From: Cylicocyclus nassatus
Taxonomy: Eukaryota > Nematoda > Chromadorea > Rhabditida > Strongylidae
Direction of reading: 5' to 3'
Length of the DNA: 64,000 bases
Assembly (NCBI GenBank): GCA_958299035.1
Contig: CATQJL010000316.1
Location: 4,428,674 to 4,492,673 of the forward strand
This document shows, piece by piece, positions 1-12,695 of this stretch (position 1 is the first letter of the stretch; each line of letters begins with the position of its first letter). A model generated the notes under the pieces. It saw only the letters and a program-made list of their open reading frames with translations. It was not told where the DNA came from and searched no databases. Position numbers and translations under genes: made by a program.

Positions 1-783
1 TTATACATCAAGCGATCAGTGCTTGAGATTTTCACATGAAGTGGCATATAGAGTCACATTTTTGATTTATGACTTCAAAAATGTCTTAGATATGTCGTTT
101 TGGAACCAATTCTATGATTGATGGGCTAGACAGCTCAATTCTTCTACCGTAATTTTAACCGAATTGAGATCAGGGTTCTCTGAAACTGAGCGATAAGATG
201 GAATAGTTTGCCCTTTCTGGTAACTTCTCGAAGTGGGCAAACAAGTCATGGTTTTTTACAAGGAAAAGTTCAAATTTCAGAACAAGAACACATTTCAGAA
301 ATGTTATTTACCGAAAAAGCTGAAAATATTCTTACTAGAATCTTTTTCTAAAAAAATGTTTAGAAAAGAACATTTTATAACATCGTGTTGAGTTAACCCA
401 AAAAATTTAGCAACTAGATGTCTATATATAGCCGATTGAGAGGGAATGACTAGTGAAGTCATGCTAATAATTTCTTTTGTCTTTGGATCCGAACTGATTT
501 CTAGAATTTTCAGAAATCAAATCGCCTCATGAAAAATTGTTTCAGTGGTGACTGCCACCACCGTATTTTACTGAAATTGGTTCGCGATCCTGAGAAAGTT
601 GAGATACATCCCAAAAGGGACGTGTCTGATGGAACCTTTATCCAAAAAATTCTTTTTCTCTTTCCAATCCTTGAAAGAATGCGGGTCCAACTACCGTAAG
701 GACAGCTGAAGGTCATGTGGGATTCTCGACCGACACCTTACAGGCACATATTCGTACAACAAAATAAATTGTTTCCATCTCAT
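1..783. other. AT-rich stretch, no gene seen
   Basis: No reading frame with matching splice sites, no RNA gene and no inverted repeat of note was found here. The stretch is AT-rich with scattered short open frames of the length expected by chance. Confidence 0.5.
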
Positions 784-796
784 CCCCCCCCCCCCC
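784..796. repeat. poly-C tract (C13)
   Basis: Thirteen consecutive C on the plus strand, followed by T and further C. It is one of about seventeen G or C homopolymers of nine or more bases in the window. Confidence 0.9.
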
Positions 797-1158
797 TCCC
801 TCAGAAATGACCAATTTTTGGCTGGTCCCCAAGTTTGCTGCCATTCCGCTGCCCTCTAGAAAGTTGTGGTGTAAAGTCGCAGACGAGGCGTAAGAGAAAA
901 AACCACTCGGACTGAGAAATGTCAAGCAGTTGGCCGCGTTCCAAGTGGATGTGCATGACTGGTGACGCCACACGCATATCCCAGCATGTGGTCATGGCTA
1001 GCTATGAGGTCGCGACACATGTCGGGTCAAAGCTCGTAGGGGCTAATTCGGTGCTCTTTTTTCGCGAAAAAAGATGGAAGGGAAAAGTGCTAGACGCCAG
1101 ATATCAGAAAATCATCTCTTGAAAATGCTCACTGGCTCAAAGATGATTTCGAGGATCA
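797..1158. other. no gene supported; 18-bp perfect palindrome
   Basis: The stretch is closer to 50% GC than its surroundings. Positions 1056-1073 form a perfect palindrome centred on TTCGCGAA. An open frame of 67 codons covers 919-1122 on the plus strand, but the complementary strand is equally open and no splice site supports it. Confidence 0.4.
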
Positions 1159-1375
1159 GCGAGCGGTCGCTTTGCGGCAGGCCCAAGTCCTACTTTTTCG
1201 TTTGCCCCAGAATAGTTCGAACAGAAAGAAATGCCCTGTTTTGATTAAATGATATCCCCTCTAACCAAACCCTCGCTACAAGGTAAAAACAGTAACCATG
1301 CATAGAAATGGCGCTGTCGCAAATGTAGTGCCCATGACTGCGAGCGGTCGCGTCGCGGCAGGCGCAAGTCTTACT
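1159..1375 (+). repeat. pair of 36-bp direct repeats
   Basis: Positions 1159-1194 and 1340-1375 share the pattern GCGAGCGGTCGC, then GCGGCAGG, then CAAGTC and TACT, with few mismatches. They are 181 bp apart and GC-rich against an AT-rich background. The GCGGCAGG motif recurs in the inverted-repeat element at 12.2 kb, so both may derive from one repeat family; that link is an inference. Confidence 0.6.
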
Positions 1376-2049
1376 CTAGTTGTTTTGGCAAAGAATATAG
1401 TCAAATCTCGCAGAAAACCTTGTGTGTTTTGTGAGAAAACGTAATCCAAGTTAAGCGCGTGAGTTAGTGGTGAGAAAGTAATTTTTAGATTTCAAAAAAT
1501 TGCATGGGCGTGCATAGAGGGGGCGGTGGGAGCAAAATATTGATTGGGCAAAACATTTTTGCATTTTTCACAACACTTTTGCAGCTTGAACAATGTCATT
1601 CTAATGTTTTTGAACGCTGCTTGTGTTTTGCAAAAGTTCCATTAACTATTCCACCGCCTAGCCCCTTTCACCCCCTTCCTCTCCGGATTAACTTTGCAGA
1701 TTAGCATCGGAGCGTGCTAATGCTCTCCCACTCTCTCGGTGCAACGTTCGTTCTGCACTTCCTGCAACCGTCGTTCAAAATCTGGACCAGATGTTGCGCG
1801 GCTGAATAAGTGTCGCTCAAGTCGTTACATCGTCGGAACACCTCCATGTGAACATTTTCTTTTATGATTCATAAATACGGGATATCGTTTCTTGTAGCTG
1901 AGATTTTATACCACGGCTATAACGACTGAAAACATGACGAGCATTTCCACAAGCTTCCAAGAATGTCTCAGGTCTATCCTTGAAATATTCTTGGAAGAGA
2001 ATAATTTGATTATAAATCTGACCTATCTCATGAAAAAAGTGTGGTGTTG
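1376..2049. other. no gene supported
   Basis: A pyrimidine-rich run ends in TTTGCAG at 1699 and is followed by a 34-codon open frame (1705-1809, plus) containing an HSLG motif like the nucleophile elbow of alpha/beta hydrolases. It stops at TAA with no donor, and the opposite strand is open too, so it is not called as an exon. Confidence 0.4.
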
Positions 2050-2750
2050 TATCTCATGCCTATCGGGCGTTGCCTACCGTGATTCTGCGCCAAAGCGCCA
2101 AAGGCAGCAAATGGGCAGCGTTGCGCGTAAATGTGCGAAGAATTTCAGCACGCATGCTAAATCTTTCTATGAAGCTCAAATTTACCAGCTAATTAGCTGT
2201 GAATCTTCATGTACGGGCAAGACATCACACGCAGAGACTAGACGCGGTTGCGTCCAACTTATATAGTGGGAATGTTAAGGAGACAGCAGACAATGAGAGG
2301 AATGGAAGAGCGCCTGAACAAAGAGACGTCGATAGCGTCCGCAGCGACGTCCTCTCTCTGCGTGCTATGAATTGTCTTTAAATACTTGATTCACCAACGT
2401 TGCTGAGGATGGGTTTGCGCAGCCTGCAGCATCTGACGCCTTTGAGTCGTAGAGCACGGAATGCGGGTCACAGCCGATCTGTTCACGACTTAGCAATAGG
2501 TAGTGCGTTTGATGTCCCCATATATATAGGGTACTGCATAACGAAGGCTCAATATCTTTGGCCGCGAATGCGGCTTTATTAGTCGCAGAGCGCATGAGGC
2601 GCAAGGTTTACAACAGTGAAGATACATGCGCGCCGCGTTCGCGCCCGCTCAACTAATGCTGCTTCTGCGCTTTCGTCCTGCAGTAGCCTTTATCTTTGAG
2701 TGATCTTCAGTGATTTGAGGATTAACAGTTTTTCTTTCCCAATCCTTCAG
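2050..2750. other. compositionally distinct island, unidentified
   Basis: About 700 bp near 50% GC, clearly richer than the flanks and with repeated GCG-type motifs. Several frames on both strands are open for 60-110 codons (for example 1934-2266 and 2199-2381 plus, 2365-2604 minus), which is a consequence of the composition rather than proof of coding. TATA-like strings occur at about 2260-2265 (TATATAG) and 2519-2528. It could be an old insertion such as a solo LTR or a DNA-element remnant. No terminal repeats were found to prove that. Confidence 0.35.
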
Positions 2751-5700
2751 GTGGGTGATCATAGGCTTGCGCTTCGAACTTATTTCTAGGTTGCTTACTG
2801 AAAAAAACATTCGAGAATTTCTTGTATAATCAGATGAAAAGGAAACTGTCAGCTACAATTCTTTGTAGAATCTCCCTTTTCGCCTTTTACATTTTTCTAC
2901 CTCCTTTCGACAAAATCCAGAGCTGTGTTTCACATTAAGATAATTATTTAATTTCTCTCACCTGTGGCTTCGCACTCCCAACACCATTAAATGAAATTAA
3001 ATTTGCTGCTGGAAATTAGCGGTTCTTCGAACTGTAGGTCTCAGTTGAAAGACTACCTTTCACTTCAGATTTATCGACACATGCATGCAAAATAATATCC
3101 TCAAAGGGTCGATCAGTCATCTACGAGACTATCCATCACATTACGTACACAAATGAATATTTATGTTCGCATGTCATGAAAAAAGCTGTCCAACCAGCAG
3201 CGATACAAAAAGCGATTGGCCATTCAACACTCCATTCTCTTCGTCACAGTCTTCGCAATGCTGAGCACGCACATACCGAGCACGTGTTCGCTATTGAAAT
3301 GATATCAGAGCGAAAATTTTTGATTGTTTATGACGCAGGAAAAGAATTGACGTCGCATGTCACCCACAAAGGAAGGAATGGCTACTCATTTTCGTGACAT
3401 GGAACTCAGAAATTCAATAATGCATTGAATATTTTGTTGATGAATAGCCCAAGTGACGTTGTGTCACAGGAAGTGAACAAGAAAAATGGCGTGCACAATC
3501 GCTTATTGTTAGATGCTTTTGAAAGAAAAAATGTTTTGAAAGTGCTTGCAGAATCGGGCAGATTGATTTATTCGAGCAAAGAATTTGGATATGTTGAATA
3601 GATTTGCTAATAGGTGCAAAAGCTTTGGGATTTCAATAGGAAATACTATTACTTTGTTTTCTGCTCGGTAATAACCCTGCCTCATTCTTTTAAAGAGTTG
3701 GAAAATATAGTAGGTTAACTTATCCCAAATGCTTGTACGATTTTTTCCAAAAACTAGAAAAAAATTTGTTTCTAAAAGAATGAGGCTACCAAAGATATTC
3801 GTTTGAGCCAATAGCTCATCAGCTATCCTAAAATGATGGTACCACTTTCTTCATGAAATCGGAGAAAATTTTAATGAGAATTTGCTAAAAAATCTTACGA
3901 GAATGCTGGAGATTGCGAGGGAAGGAGGAGAGAATAATTTAGACAGTTCTGAAAAAGAAGAAAGTTATTCGCAAAATGTCACAAACTTGGCCGCTTACAA
4001 TTTTGAGCTAAGATCTTCGATATCAACGAAACATTGACTCTAATAAAATTGAGCAGATAGCATTTCAGCTTTATCCGGCTCGGATTTGATTTCACCTTAT
4101 CTAGATCGTCAATTTCATGAAGCTAATAGCAGATTTTTATAATCATGGATTTTAGGATAAAAAGTCATCAGTCGCGAGCATTATCTGGTGTTTTTTATTT
4201 TCAATAATCTTATGATCTTTTCAATAATCTTATCAATAATCTCGTGTGATTTTTGTGTGTTCAAGATTATTATTATGAAATGTGGCGGGAATAATTAAGA
4301 AATTGAATACGATATTTTTGAAAAGCTAAATGAGTCACAAAAATGCGCAAGTGACTTGTTTATACTTGTAATCAATTAAAATACATTTTTGAATTTTTAA
4401 AAAATTCATTTTAGCATTATAAAAAAAATTTTTCCGGGATATGGCCTGACGCCCCCTTATCTGGTTCGGAACATGGGTTCGCGTAAATTTTAGGATGCAT
4501 GGCAATTTTAGGATTTTTTTGGCGCGCTTGGCTAGCGCCACGCACCTTCATTAGAAGAAAATCCCCCCCCCCTCCCCAACGGAAATTCGATACGTCACTG
4601 TCACATACCTATGCAAGATGTAGAAACATTTATTCTTGAGGCAATTGATCTAATTTGAATTATAATGTATGTGTTCCTCCTCATTCAGCCCACTCTTTCT
4701 CAAAAAACTCTTCTTCATTATGCATAAGCGTTCAGCAATAAAATAAAAGCCCCTGCAATGAATCTTCCCGAAAATTAAAGTGGTAACCCAAGGCGGCTAT
4801 GACATCATGATGCCAAGAGCTCTTCCGCTGAAGAGCCGCTCAAGTGGAGAAAACTTCCGCAATGCTTGCGAATGCCTTAGCATGGAGCTTTCAAAGCTAT
4901 AAAGAATTCGTAAAGTTGGCAGAAGCTAGCTGGAGGCTAATACAACTCAGACAAATAGAATTTATGAAAAAATTAATTTTGGATCAATTTATTCCCGTCT
5001 TTTCGGCGGAAATAGCTTTACAAGGCAATTTCGCCTAGCCTGAATCTCATTAATTTTCAAGAAGAAGCCATTCATTCTAGAAGGACAGCGAAGTAGAAAA
5101 AGCTTAGTAGCATATGACATCATAATCTACTTATTACATGTGTTCCCCGACTCTCCTGGGGATTAGTCTGAAGAATATTGAGCCCGAGTTTGTTCCTATT
5201 TAAGAATTAGTTTGACAGTCAGCTCACTTTGCGTCAGCGGGTTCTTAGCAGGATTTTTGAGAGCACATTGTCTGAGTCGAATCAAGGAGATGATACGTAA
5301 AACTGCGTAACCCATACAAAACAGAAAAATAGTCGGCTAAAAATATATTATTTTGCCGGATAAATTCTGTGTCACTTCCTCCTTCTTAAACTAAAAAATC
5401 CACAATTTTTCAGGAGATCTTGAACTTGCTCAGAGCTTGAGTGAGCACGGCGTGTCCAAACTCCTCCAAATTTTATGTATTTCAGTGATTTTTCCCGACT
5501 CTGGCGTCTAACAAGAATGAGAGGTAGAAAATCAAAAAATCAAAAATTTCCGAAAATCCGAAAATCGTCTTACATGCATAGCAAACAGCGGTAAGGAAGG
5601 CGTGGAGAAGTTCTAGATAATTTCCCGAAAAAAGTATTTTCTTTAAAGGGATAATAAAAAAGTAAAGGTACGACAAAAGTTATCAACTAGCCACATATTT

Positions 5701-6860
5701 CCTGCGGTGTCTTTAGCCTTGTCTTCTTTTTCTCCTCACCCTTTATGAATTTCATATATATCTCCAGGTGGTACTAAAGCAGCTTTTCCTCCTTCCGCAT
5801 TTTGTTCATGCATTTCTTAAAATTTTGGTATTTCATCTATGGCCTCAACCCCTTCCGGATTACTGCGCTTTGAGTAATCACATGAGGAGCGAAGCACTCT
5901 GTTTTTCTGAGTTTCCTGCTTCCAACTCTCGCCCTTCAAAGCTCGATGCTTTCGAGCCGAATGGATAAAAACCCCTAGATCGCAACAACAAGCTTCCCTT
6001 CAACCCCATTCGCTTTCACTTGCACAGAGTCTATGCAATTTCCCATTGTTATGTGCGTTTTCTAGCAGAAAATGAAGAAATGCAGCGAAATGCTGTCGAG
6101 AGCACCTCTACAGCCGAAGTAATTGAGAAATAGCGGCCATTTCCGAAGCATCAAGGCAGACTCATTCATCTCAGCAGCGAATGGCCGAATAAAAGGCTAT
6201 TAGAAAGACTGCAAATGCATATCCTGCAACGGCGAAATGGCGAAATGGAAGCGAGACGAAATTTCTTGGCGACCGGGCCAAAAATCAAAACATTAGAAAA
6301 TCTTTAAAAGGAACCGCGGATGCAAAGCACATCATTTATGGTTAATTTATTCATGATATGCACGCCATAGAGACGATAAGGGCACGCTGGTGTGGGTCCA
6401 AAGCGAACGGAAATCAAGTTGTAAATACAAAAAAAAAGAAAATCTAATATTGCCGCTGAAATCCCTGCATTAGCTCCGATAGTCATTGGCGAGATGAATA
6501 AAAGTAGAAGATTTTTGAGCGAATGAACATCTAACAATAGGTATGAATGGGAGAATTTCAAGGTCCAACCGAAATTCGGGATAATCCGGTAAAATTAGAC
6601 GGAAATATAAAACAAATGGATAGATAAATACAAAATTGCAATGGTAAGATCAGTTCTAAGTAAAAGTAGCTCTAGGTAGGAATCATCTTAGAATGATAAA
6701 TATAGGTGTAAAAATTCTGTTTCGAAATTTTTATTGAAAGTATTGAATGAGGTACAAACAATGAAATTTGAAGCGAATTTGTAGCCGTTGATTTCTTCCT
6801 TCAAAAGAAGAAGTTGAGTTTTGAAATGATACAAGCTAATGATTGTGATCAATGATAAAG
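2751..6860. other. long AT-rich stretch, no gene supported
   Basis: No multi-exon model with matching phases was found. The stretch contains a C10 tract at 4563-4572, a small hairpin near 4818 (GCTCTTC, CGCT, GAAGAGC), and an acceptor-like TTTTTCAG at about 5415 followed by a 32-codon open frame too short to trust. Confidence 0.4.
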
Positions 6861-7120
6861 TGAATGAATGAAAGAACAAGCGAATGAATGAAAAATGGAA
6901 TGGTATGGTATGGAATGGAATGAAATGGAATGAAAAGAATGAATGAATGAATGAACTAGTGAATAAATAAATATATAAATAAATAAATAAACGAATGAAT
7001 GAATGAATTGACTTAGTGAATGAATGAATGAATAAATGAGTGAATGAATGACTGAATGGATGAATGAATTAATGCTAAATAGTATAGTGAAATGCTGAAT
7101 GATTGAAAATGAATGTACGA
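6861..7120 (+). repeat. (GAAT)n low-complexity tract
   Basis: Degenerate tandem GAAT repeats run on the plus strand, interrupted by GGAAT and AAAT units (around 6898-6935 and 6960-6990). The same motif recurs at 31.9 and 55.0 kb and in the opposite orientation at 34.3 kb. Confidence 0.85.
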
Positions 7121-7313
7121 ATGAAAATTGGTAAATGAAAGGAAAGAGTTTTTTCCTACAATTTTTGCTGACTGTTGGAATTTTGCACAGTCTGTTTGCT
7201 CTGTTCAACTGCATCAGTAGTCACTTTTGCTGAAAAAAAATCCCTTACAATACAAATTTTTTAGAGCCTTCCTTATACTTGGCATCCCTCTTCCTCATAC
7301 GGGATCCATTTGC

Positions 7314-7804
7314 TCACTTGATAACCTCTTTTGTGTTCTCTGATACTTCCCTATCCAGTTGCCCAAGATGGTCTGCAACGAACTTCCCTGCATCTTCCAT
7401 GCTCGTTAGCATTGAGCCCTTCGCAACTTTCGAAATTTCCTTCCAGCACTCTTTTTGCCACGTCTGGTCTTCAACAAAAGCATTTGGTGAATCAAAAATC
7501 TGAGCACATTGAAAAGCGTGTATATTGATGTGGTAGAGTGCATTGCTATCAATATTTTGGAGAGGAAAACATAATGTGTCTGGCAGTGCTTATTGACTGG
7601 TAGCTGTGGTAGTTGTTTACAGAATGATGTAGTTTTGGGGTACCATCAAACACATTTTTCCAATAATATTTGAATAGAGGCTATTTATAGGTGAGCTAGC
7701 TGTTCTTTTAGCAGAGGGAAATCAACAAAGCGAATAGCATAGAAATTGTGATCTTTGGTGAGATAAAGTAGCACCGAAAGCCGATGTTGAAATAAGCCGG
7801 GAAT
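7314..7804 (-). pseudogene. decayed coding region, unrecognised family
   Basis: Three overlapping minus-strand frames together cover about 490 bp. Fragment one (7804-7685, 39 codons) contains TKDHNFYAIRFVDFPLLKEQ and ends at TAA. Fragment two (7680-7549, 43 codons) contains VFDGTPKLHH. Fragment three (7589-7314, 91 codons, TGA at 7314-7316) ends in a lysine-, glutamate- and aspartate-rich tail with the motifs QKECWKEISKVAKG and MEDAGKFVADHLGQLD. The last 61 residues (7499-7314) follow a possible acceptor, GTGCTCAG. That tail is far more charged than chance AT-rich frames, so I read it as coding-derived. The change of frame and the in-frame stop suggest a pseudogene. A real gene with exon boundaries I have not resolved is also possible. 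No known domain was recognised. Confidence 0.45.
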
Positions 7805-9592
7805 TTATTGCAAAAATGCAGTAACATTTGAAAAATAAAAATAAAAAATAAAAAGAACGAAAATAAAAATAAAAAAAAATAAAAAATGGAACAACAATAA
7901 TCTTAGAGATCATCAGTCTACCAATTTGCATTGATTCATTCGCATTCGGTCGGCTCTTTGATGTTTTAATTTAAAGCTTGATCTATATAATTAACAAATC
8001 ATACAACAAAAATATTTCTTTCATAACAAGTAAATATTGAATGAATCATAAATAACAAATAATAATAAATAGATGAATAAGTTTTCGAAAAATGACTATG
8101 TTAGTTAAGCCTTTAAGCTTGTTATCATCCTTTTTCTTTGAACTTTGTGCGAGAGATATGAAAATATAAAATTAAATAATTGGAGTAAGTGAAATAAATA
8201 AACACAAAAAACAAATAAACAGATAGAAAACAGTTTTTTCTCGTTCCTTCCTGCTCTATCCCCTATGATACGTGCATCATAGCATCCAAAAAGCGAAAAA
8301 ATTGACGTATGCTTATGTACTTTATATTTCCAGACTAATAAATCATCATACATTTACGGTGTGCAACTAAAAATAAATGTAGAATAAATAGATATTTTGA
8401 TCGATTCTCAATAGGAAATGATTGATTTTCAAATGAATTAAAGGTGCTACTGTTGTTTTCTTTTGCGTCTACGAAATTATGAGTAGACGAACAACTTGTG
8501 AATATTTTTTACAAGCGGTTTTTTCTATGTCTGGGAAGATTCTAGTTCTCGCGCGTTTTTACTGCAATAACCTATTTATTTATATTATCAAAGTTCTAAG
8601 CCAAGCCTGGAGGGAATCTGAATCCTTCCTAATATGGCAAATTATTCCTTATTATGCAAAAGTAGTTCAACGTTTGTCAGAAATTACTTTTTTTATAATA
8701 AAATCGGCATCGTATCAGTGCTTTCAAACATATTGCATTTCATTCACATTTTTCCTTTTCATGTCCATTGCAGGATTTTTTGTACTCTCCAATTTTCCGC
8801 TCCCTCCCACTACTTGCTCCAAATGATTCTTTCAACCCTCAATTATCGTACCATGATCTCAGAGCACTTTTCTGCAACATCTCTGCTGTTCCGATGCTAG
8901 TTTTTTGCTAGGGAAAAAAAGCATGGATTAATTGCTTTCATAGGGATCTTCGCAACTTCACGTGTATCCAAAACGTGCTGGGACCAACACTCACATATTT
9001 TATCCTAGCGCAATAGAAAAATCTAGTGAAAAATTGCGCAGACAAATTTTTCTTCAGCAACTTTTCTGCACTAGTGCGCGTTTTTGTACACAAGTCACGC
9101 TCTCAAAGGTAATAGATCTCTTCGGCAGCGTCGGATACGAATGCATCAGGCATTTTTTCCTCGTTCCATACTGTGTAACAATTACTCTAAATACAGCTAT
9201 TAATCACTACGAAAGAAAAATGTGAACGAGTGCAAAATCGTATTCAATCAAGCCTTGCACGTGAAAAATGGCGCCGCGCCCGACACGGTGGTTCGACTAT
9301 ATCTGAATTCATCAAATTTGTTTGATTTCTGTTTGATGTATGATTTATACAGATGCACTTTGATGATTGTGCTGGACGTCTAGGAAGTTTGCCTGAGACG
9401 TCGTCGTATAAGAAAATGAAAAATTACCGTAGGGCCATTTCTAATTTATCTAACCTTGAGTGTTCACTGCTTCAGTACTAAGGTAGATGAACCCTTCAAG
9501 AGAAAATTCCTTGTCTCAACCGTGATGATTTTTATCTAGTGTCTTTATGTCTATTTTTATCTATTTTTATCTAGTCTTTTTCAAGCATGTAA
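7805..9592. other. AT-rich stretch, no gene seen
   Basis: Positions about 7829-7888 are an A-rich run of AAATAAAA units. The remainder holds AT-rich frames rich in F, I, L and S with no matching splice sites. Confidence 0.5.
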
Positions 9593-9767
9593 CCTTTGAT
9601 TCCACCGGATTGGCGGCTGGAAGGTGAGACTTTGCGACCTAATTAAGGCCGCTCGCGCCCGCAACTCAGTCTGCGTCTCTCTCGCGCGCGTTCTCTCTGA
9701 TTATTCTCTAGCTTTCATTAGGTCACGAAGCCCTGCATTCCAGCCGCCAATCCAGTTGAATCAAAGG
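9593..9767. mobile_element. inverted-repeat element, about 175 bp (MITE-like)
   Basis: The left end reads CCTTTGATTCCACCGGATTG; the right end is its near-complement, pairing over GATTGGCGGCTGGAA and again over GACCTAAT further in. The arms are about 50 bp with several mismatches. The centre is GC-rich with TCTCTCGCGCGCG. The folded shape and short length fit a non-autonomous DNA element. No target-site duplication was identified, so the superfamily is unknown. Confidence 0.6.
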
Positions 9768-9899
9768 AAACATCTGAAAATATATCAGAAACTCGAAGAC
9801 CTTAGTCACATTAAAATGAATACGTAATCAATATTCTTTTTGGTCATGAACATCTTGTAGAATTGAAGTTCTAATTTTATAAAATCACACAAGCTACTG

Positions 9900-10248
9900 C
9901 ACTTGAAGGCCCCGTCCACCCTAAATTAGGGATCTTGAGCTTTGGACATCATGCGATAGTAGGGCTCCCTATCAACTCAATGTCCAAATCGCGGTCAAAA
10001 TATCGTTTCGGAAGCGAGAAAATCGCTCCGAAATCGAGGACCTCAAGTTCGGCACCGCCCCCTCTAGTAATGCCCGCCCATCTGTGGCTGCTCATCCAAT
10101 CACCGTTCACCCCGACAACCCCGCGTGTTCTCCGACGTGGATTGTAGGGGCTTTTGCGGATTCTATCTCATATTCGGAATCAGGAACGAAGGCCCGAAAC
10201 GACAAAAACACGGAAGTTGAGAATTTGGGTGGACGGTGCCTTCAAATG
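9900..10248. mobile_element. MITE-like element with about 28-bp terminal inverted repeats
   Basis: The left terminus (9900) reads CACTTGAAGGCCCCGTCCAC; the reverse complement of the right terminus (10248) reads CATTTGAAGGCACCGTCCAC, and the match continues to about 28 bp. The 349-bp interior carries a further small hairpin, TTTCGGAAGCGA with TCGCTCCGAAA, near 10008-10032. No transposase frame is present, so the element is non-autonomous. A clear target-site duplication was not found. Confidence 0.65.
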
Positions 10249-12178
10249 AGCTGCATAATAAATAGGTCTGAAAAGTCACATCCATAGGAAGAAATGCTTT
10301 GCTTTTTGTGATGTGATGCTTGTCTCTGGTAGCAACGAATCGCATAAGAGAAAAAAAAAGAAAATGGAAACTTCTTTCACTCCTTGCTTCGGACTGGGTT
10401 CATGGATGGATACTGTAATTCTTACTTCTAAAACATCAAAACAGCGCATCGAAAGGATTATAAGAAGCTAGAAAATTCCTTGACACCCACACTTGATATT
10501 ATTATCTGTACTGCTATTGATAAATTGTGTATGAAAACGTAACCATGACGATCACATCAGATTTTGAGTGGGGGGGGGGGGAAGGTTACCACTGTCATCT
10601 GGCATCTAATTTATTTCTTGCACTAGATTTCATATGCGTGCACCTTTGAAGGAGAATCGCAAGTCAGGTAAAAGGAAACAAATTTTATCATTAAGAAAAA
10701 AATGGGATAGTCTTCATTTTGGGGCATTGCCATTTTCACAGCTCACTGTTTCGCCTTTTCTCCGTTGATTTAGTCAATCTAGACTTTCAAAGTATTTGGA
10801 GAACATAACGTTCTTGATTCTTATAAAACTGCATTTTACGCAGCATCCTATGAAGACTGACTGTTTGTGCCATATAAGCTTCCCTATAAAGAAACTGCTG
10901 CATGTGGCGGTATCTACGACTACCAGAAGACTTCTTCTACAAATTCGTAACAATCCCTGATTTGTCACTTTGTAAAATATGAGCCAAAGGTCGAAGAACG
11001 GAGAACTTTCTGGATGACCTTATAGCACTTTCATTGCAGTTTATTCCCTCACAAGGATACATTAAAATACAAAGCAAAAAAAACTAGTAGCGAGACTAGA
11101 TCACTTGTCCTCCGATGAAAGGACTAGGTTGTTCTGCTTCCTCATAAAGTTAGTTCACTCTGCCCGAATTTCTTTCTTCATGCGGAGAAGGTCATAGGAA
11201 GGCGGAATTCCTGGAGCTGTCTGACGGAATATGCAATAGGAGGACGAAACTGTACTTCAGATACGTTCCTCACGAACCTGGGGAGCGACTTTCAAGAGGG
11301 TTAATTATCCCATTATTTTCTCGAACGGCTATTTTAAGCAAAAAGAGCACTTTGTATCATTGGAAAAGCCCCAGATTTCGCAAATTCATGATGAACTCTT
11401 GTCATATGTTGTATTATTTTTGCTCCAAAGAATTCATATCGGTGAGACACCTAACCTACCCACTATAGAATGCATTGTCTAGACAAGAAGGTACCCTTTC
11501 CCAACGGTGGGAGTCGCCCAAGGATTAATCCGAAGCATTTGATGGGTTGAGTTGTTGTTTCCAGCTTTCAATCATTGCTTGGCTTCATCGTCACGGTTTG
11601 TGTGTTGGCGATGGGAAACACGTAGGACGATGCTTCATAAACAAACTAAAGTATGCAAGGTATCGCACACATAGCATGCGAATTCCGTTAATTACTCACT
11701 TCCTGCATTTTTGGAGGAAGAATTTGCTATGCGATTGCATAAACACAGTCGAAGCAGAATTTGCAAAGAAAAACAAAATTCGATGAAAAATTTGCAAAAC
11801 TAGTCGAAACCGGGTTGGGTGCTATACAGGTCCACTCTGTGGATTTATACACCATACAAAATCAATAGATCAAAAATATTATCTAAAAGAAATACATTTT
11901 TGAATATGTATGAATATATGTGAATATTTCTGTGAGTTCCGGGAAACTGTTGATGACTCCATTTCCGCCACCTGTACAAAATCAATAAATTAAAAAATAG
12001 TCAAGTAAATACATTTTTGAATATATATGGATAGTGGATATTTCGAAAACTTTCAAGAGAATCCCTTTTGGCCTCTCGCGCTCGGTTTTGCTCCACTTGC
12101 GAGTAGATTTGAAGCTGAAGCTTGGATTGCAAATCTGCCTGACTACAAGAACTCTAGTTTATTGAAATCATATTGATC
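10249..12178. other. no gene supported; G12 tract
   Basis: A G12 run lies at 10570-10581. Positions 11154-11468 (plus) are open for 104 codons without an early ATG, and part of the opposite strand is also open; neither has matched splice sites, so no gene is called. Confidence 0.4.
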
Positions 12179-12271
12179 TGGCGCGACATGCGGCCCACCT
12201 CATCAGTGCAATGCGCGGCGTATGCCTTCCGCTGCGCATTCCGTGACAAGGCAGGCCGCATGTCGCGGCAG
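12179..12271. mobile_element. short GC-rich palindromic element (93 bp)
   Basis: The left arm CTGGCGCGACATGCGGCC pairs with the right arm GGCCGCATGTCGCGGCAG. Inside, AATGCGCGGCG pairs imperfectly with CGCTGCGCATT, so nearly the whole unit can fold. The arms lie in AT-rich surroundings, which fits an inserted MITE or a fragment of one. Confidence 0.6.
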
Positions 12272-12695
12272 GTAATTTCCACATCACGTATTGACAAGTT
12301 TCTAATTGCGTTGCTTTAAACTTCAGTGTTCTTGGGAAGTTTACATGCCTGATGAAGCCCGCAAATTCGTTTTTCTCGGGAAGTTCCTGTACTTTGTCTT
12401 GACTAGGACATTTTCATCTACGCAAAAGAGCACAATTGATGCACAACTCTGCGATTCTCATTACAAAAACAGATTATGCATAAAATTACAGGAAAATCCC
12501 CATTATTTTCTACCCAAATTCCAGCCCAAAAGTTTTCGCTTTTCCCGCTAGACGAGGGTCACCGCGTGGAAGGCTGAAACAATTTGTCTTCAGCGTTTCG
12601 TGTGCATTTCCTCGTTTTTCATGCGAGTTTTTCACTTTGGCTGTTTGTTTCGTCAGCAGCATTGAGCATTGAACACCAGTGCGTTTTCGCGTTTC

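Noticed and set aside
919..1122. 67-codon frame with balanced composition
   Set aside because: The local DNA is GC-balanced, so all frames look protein-like. No splice evidence.
1705..1809. Frame with HSLG motif like a lipase of the LCAT type
   Set aside because: Only one short motif, no donor, and the opposite strand reads equally well.
6849..7214. Frame of 121 codons rich in S, H, F and I
   Set aside because: It is a translation of the GAAT repeat.
11154..11468. Open stretch of 104 codons on plus
   Set aside because: No early start codon or splice site, and the second half is AT-rich and chance-like.
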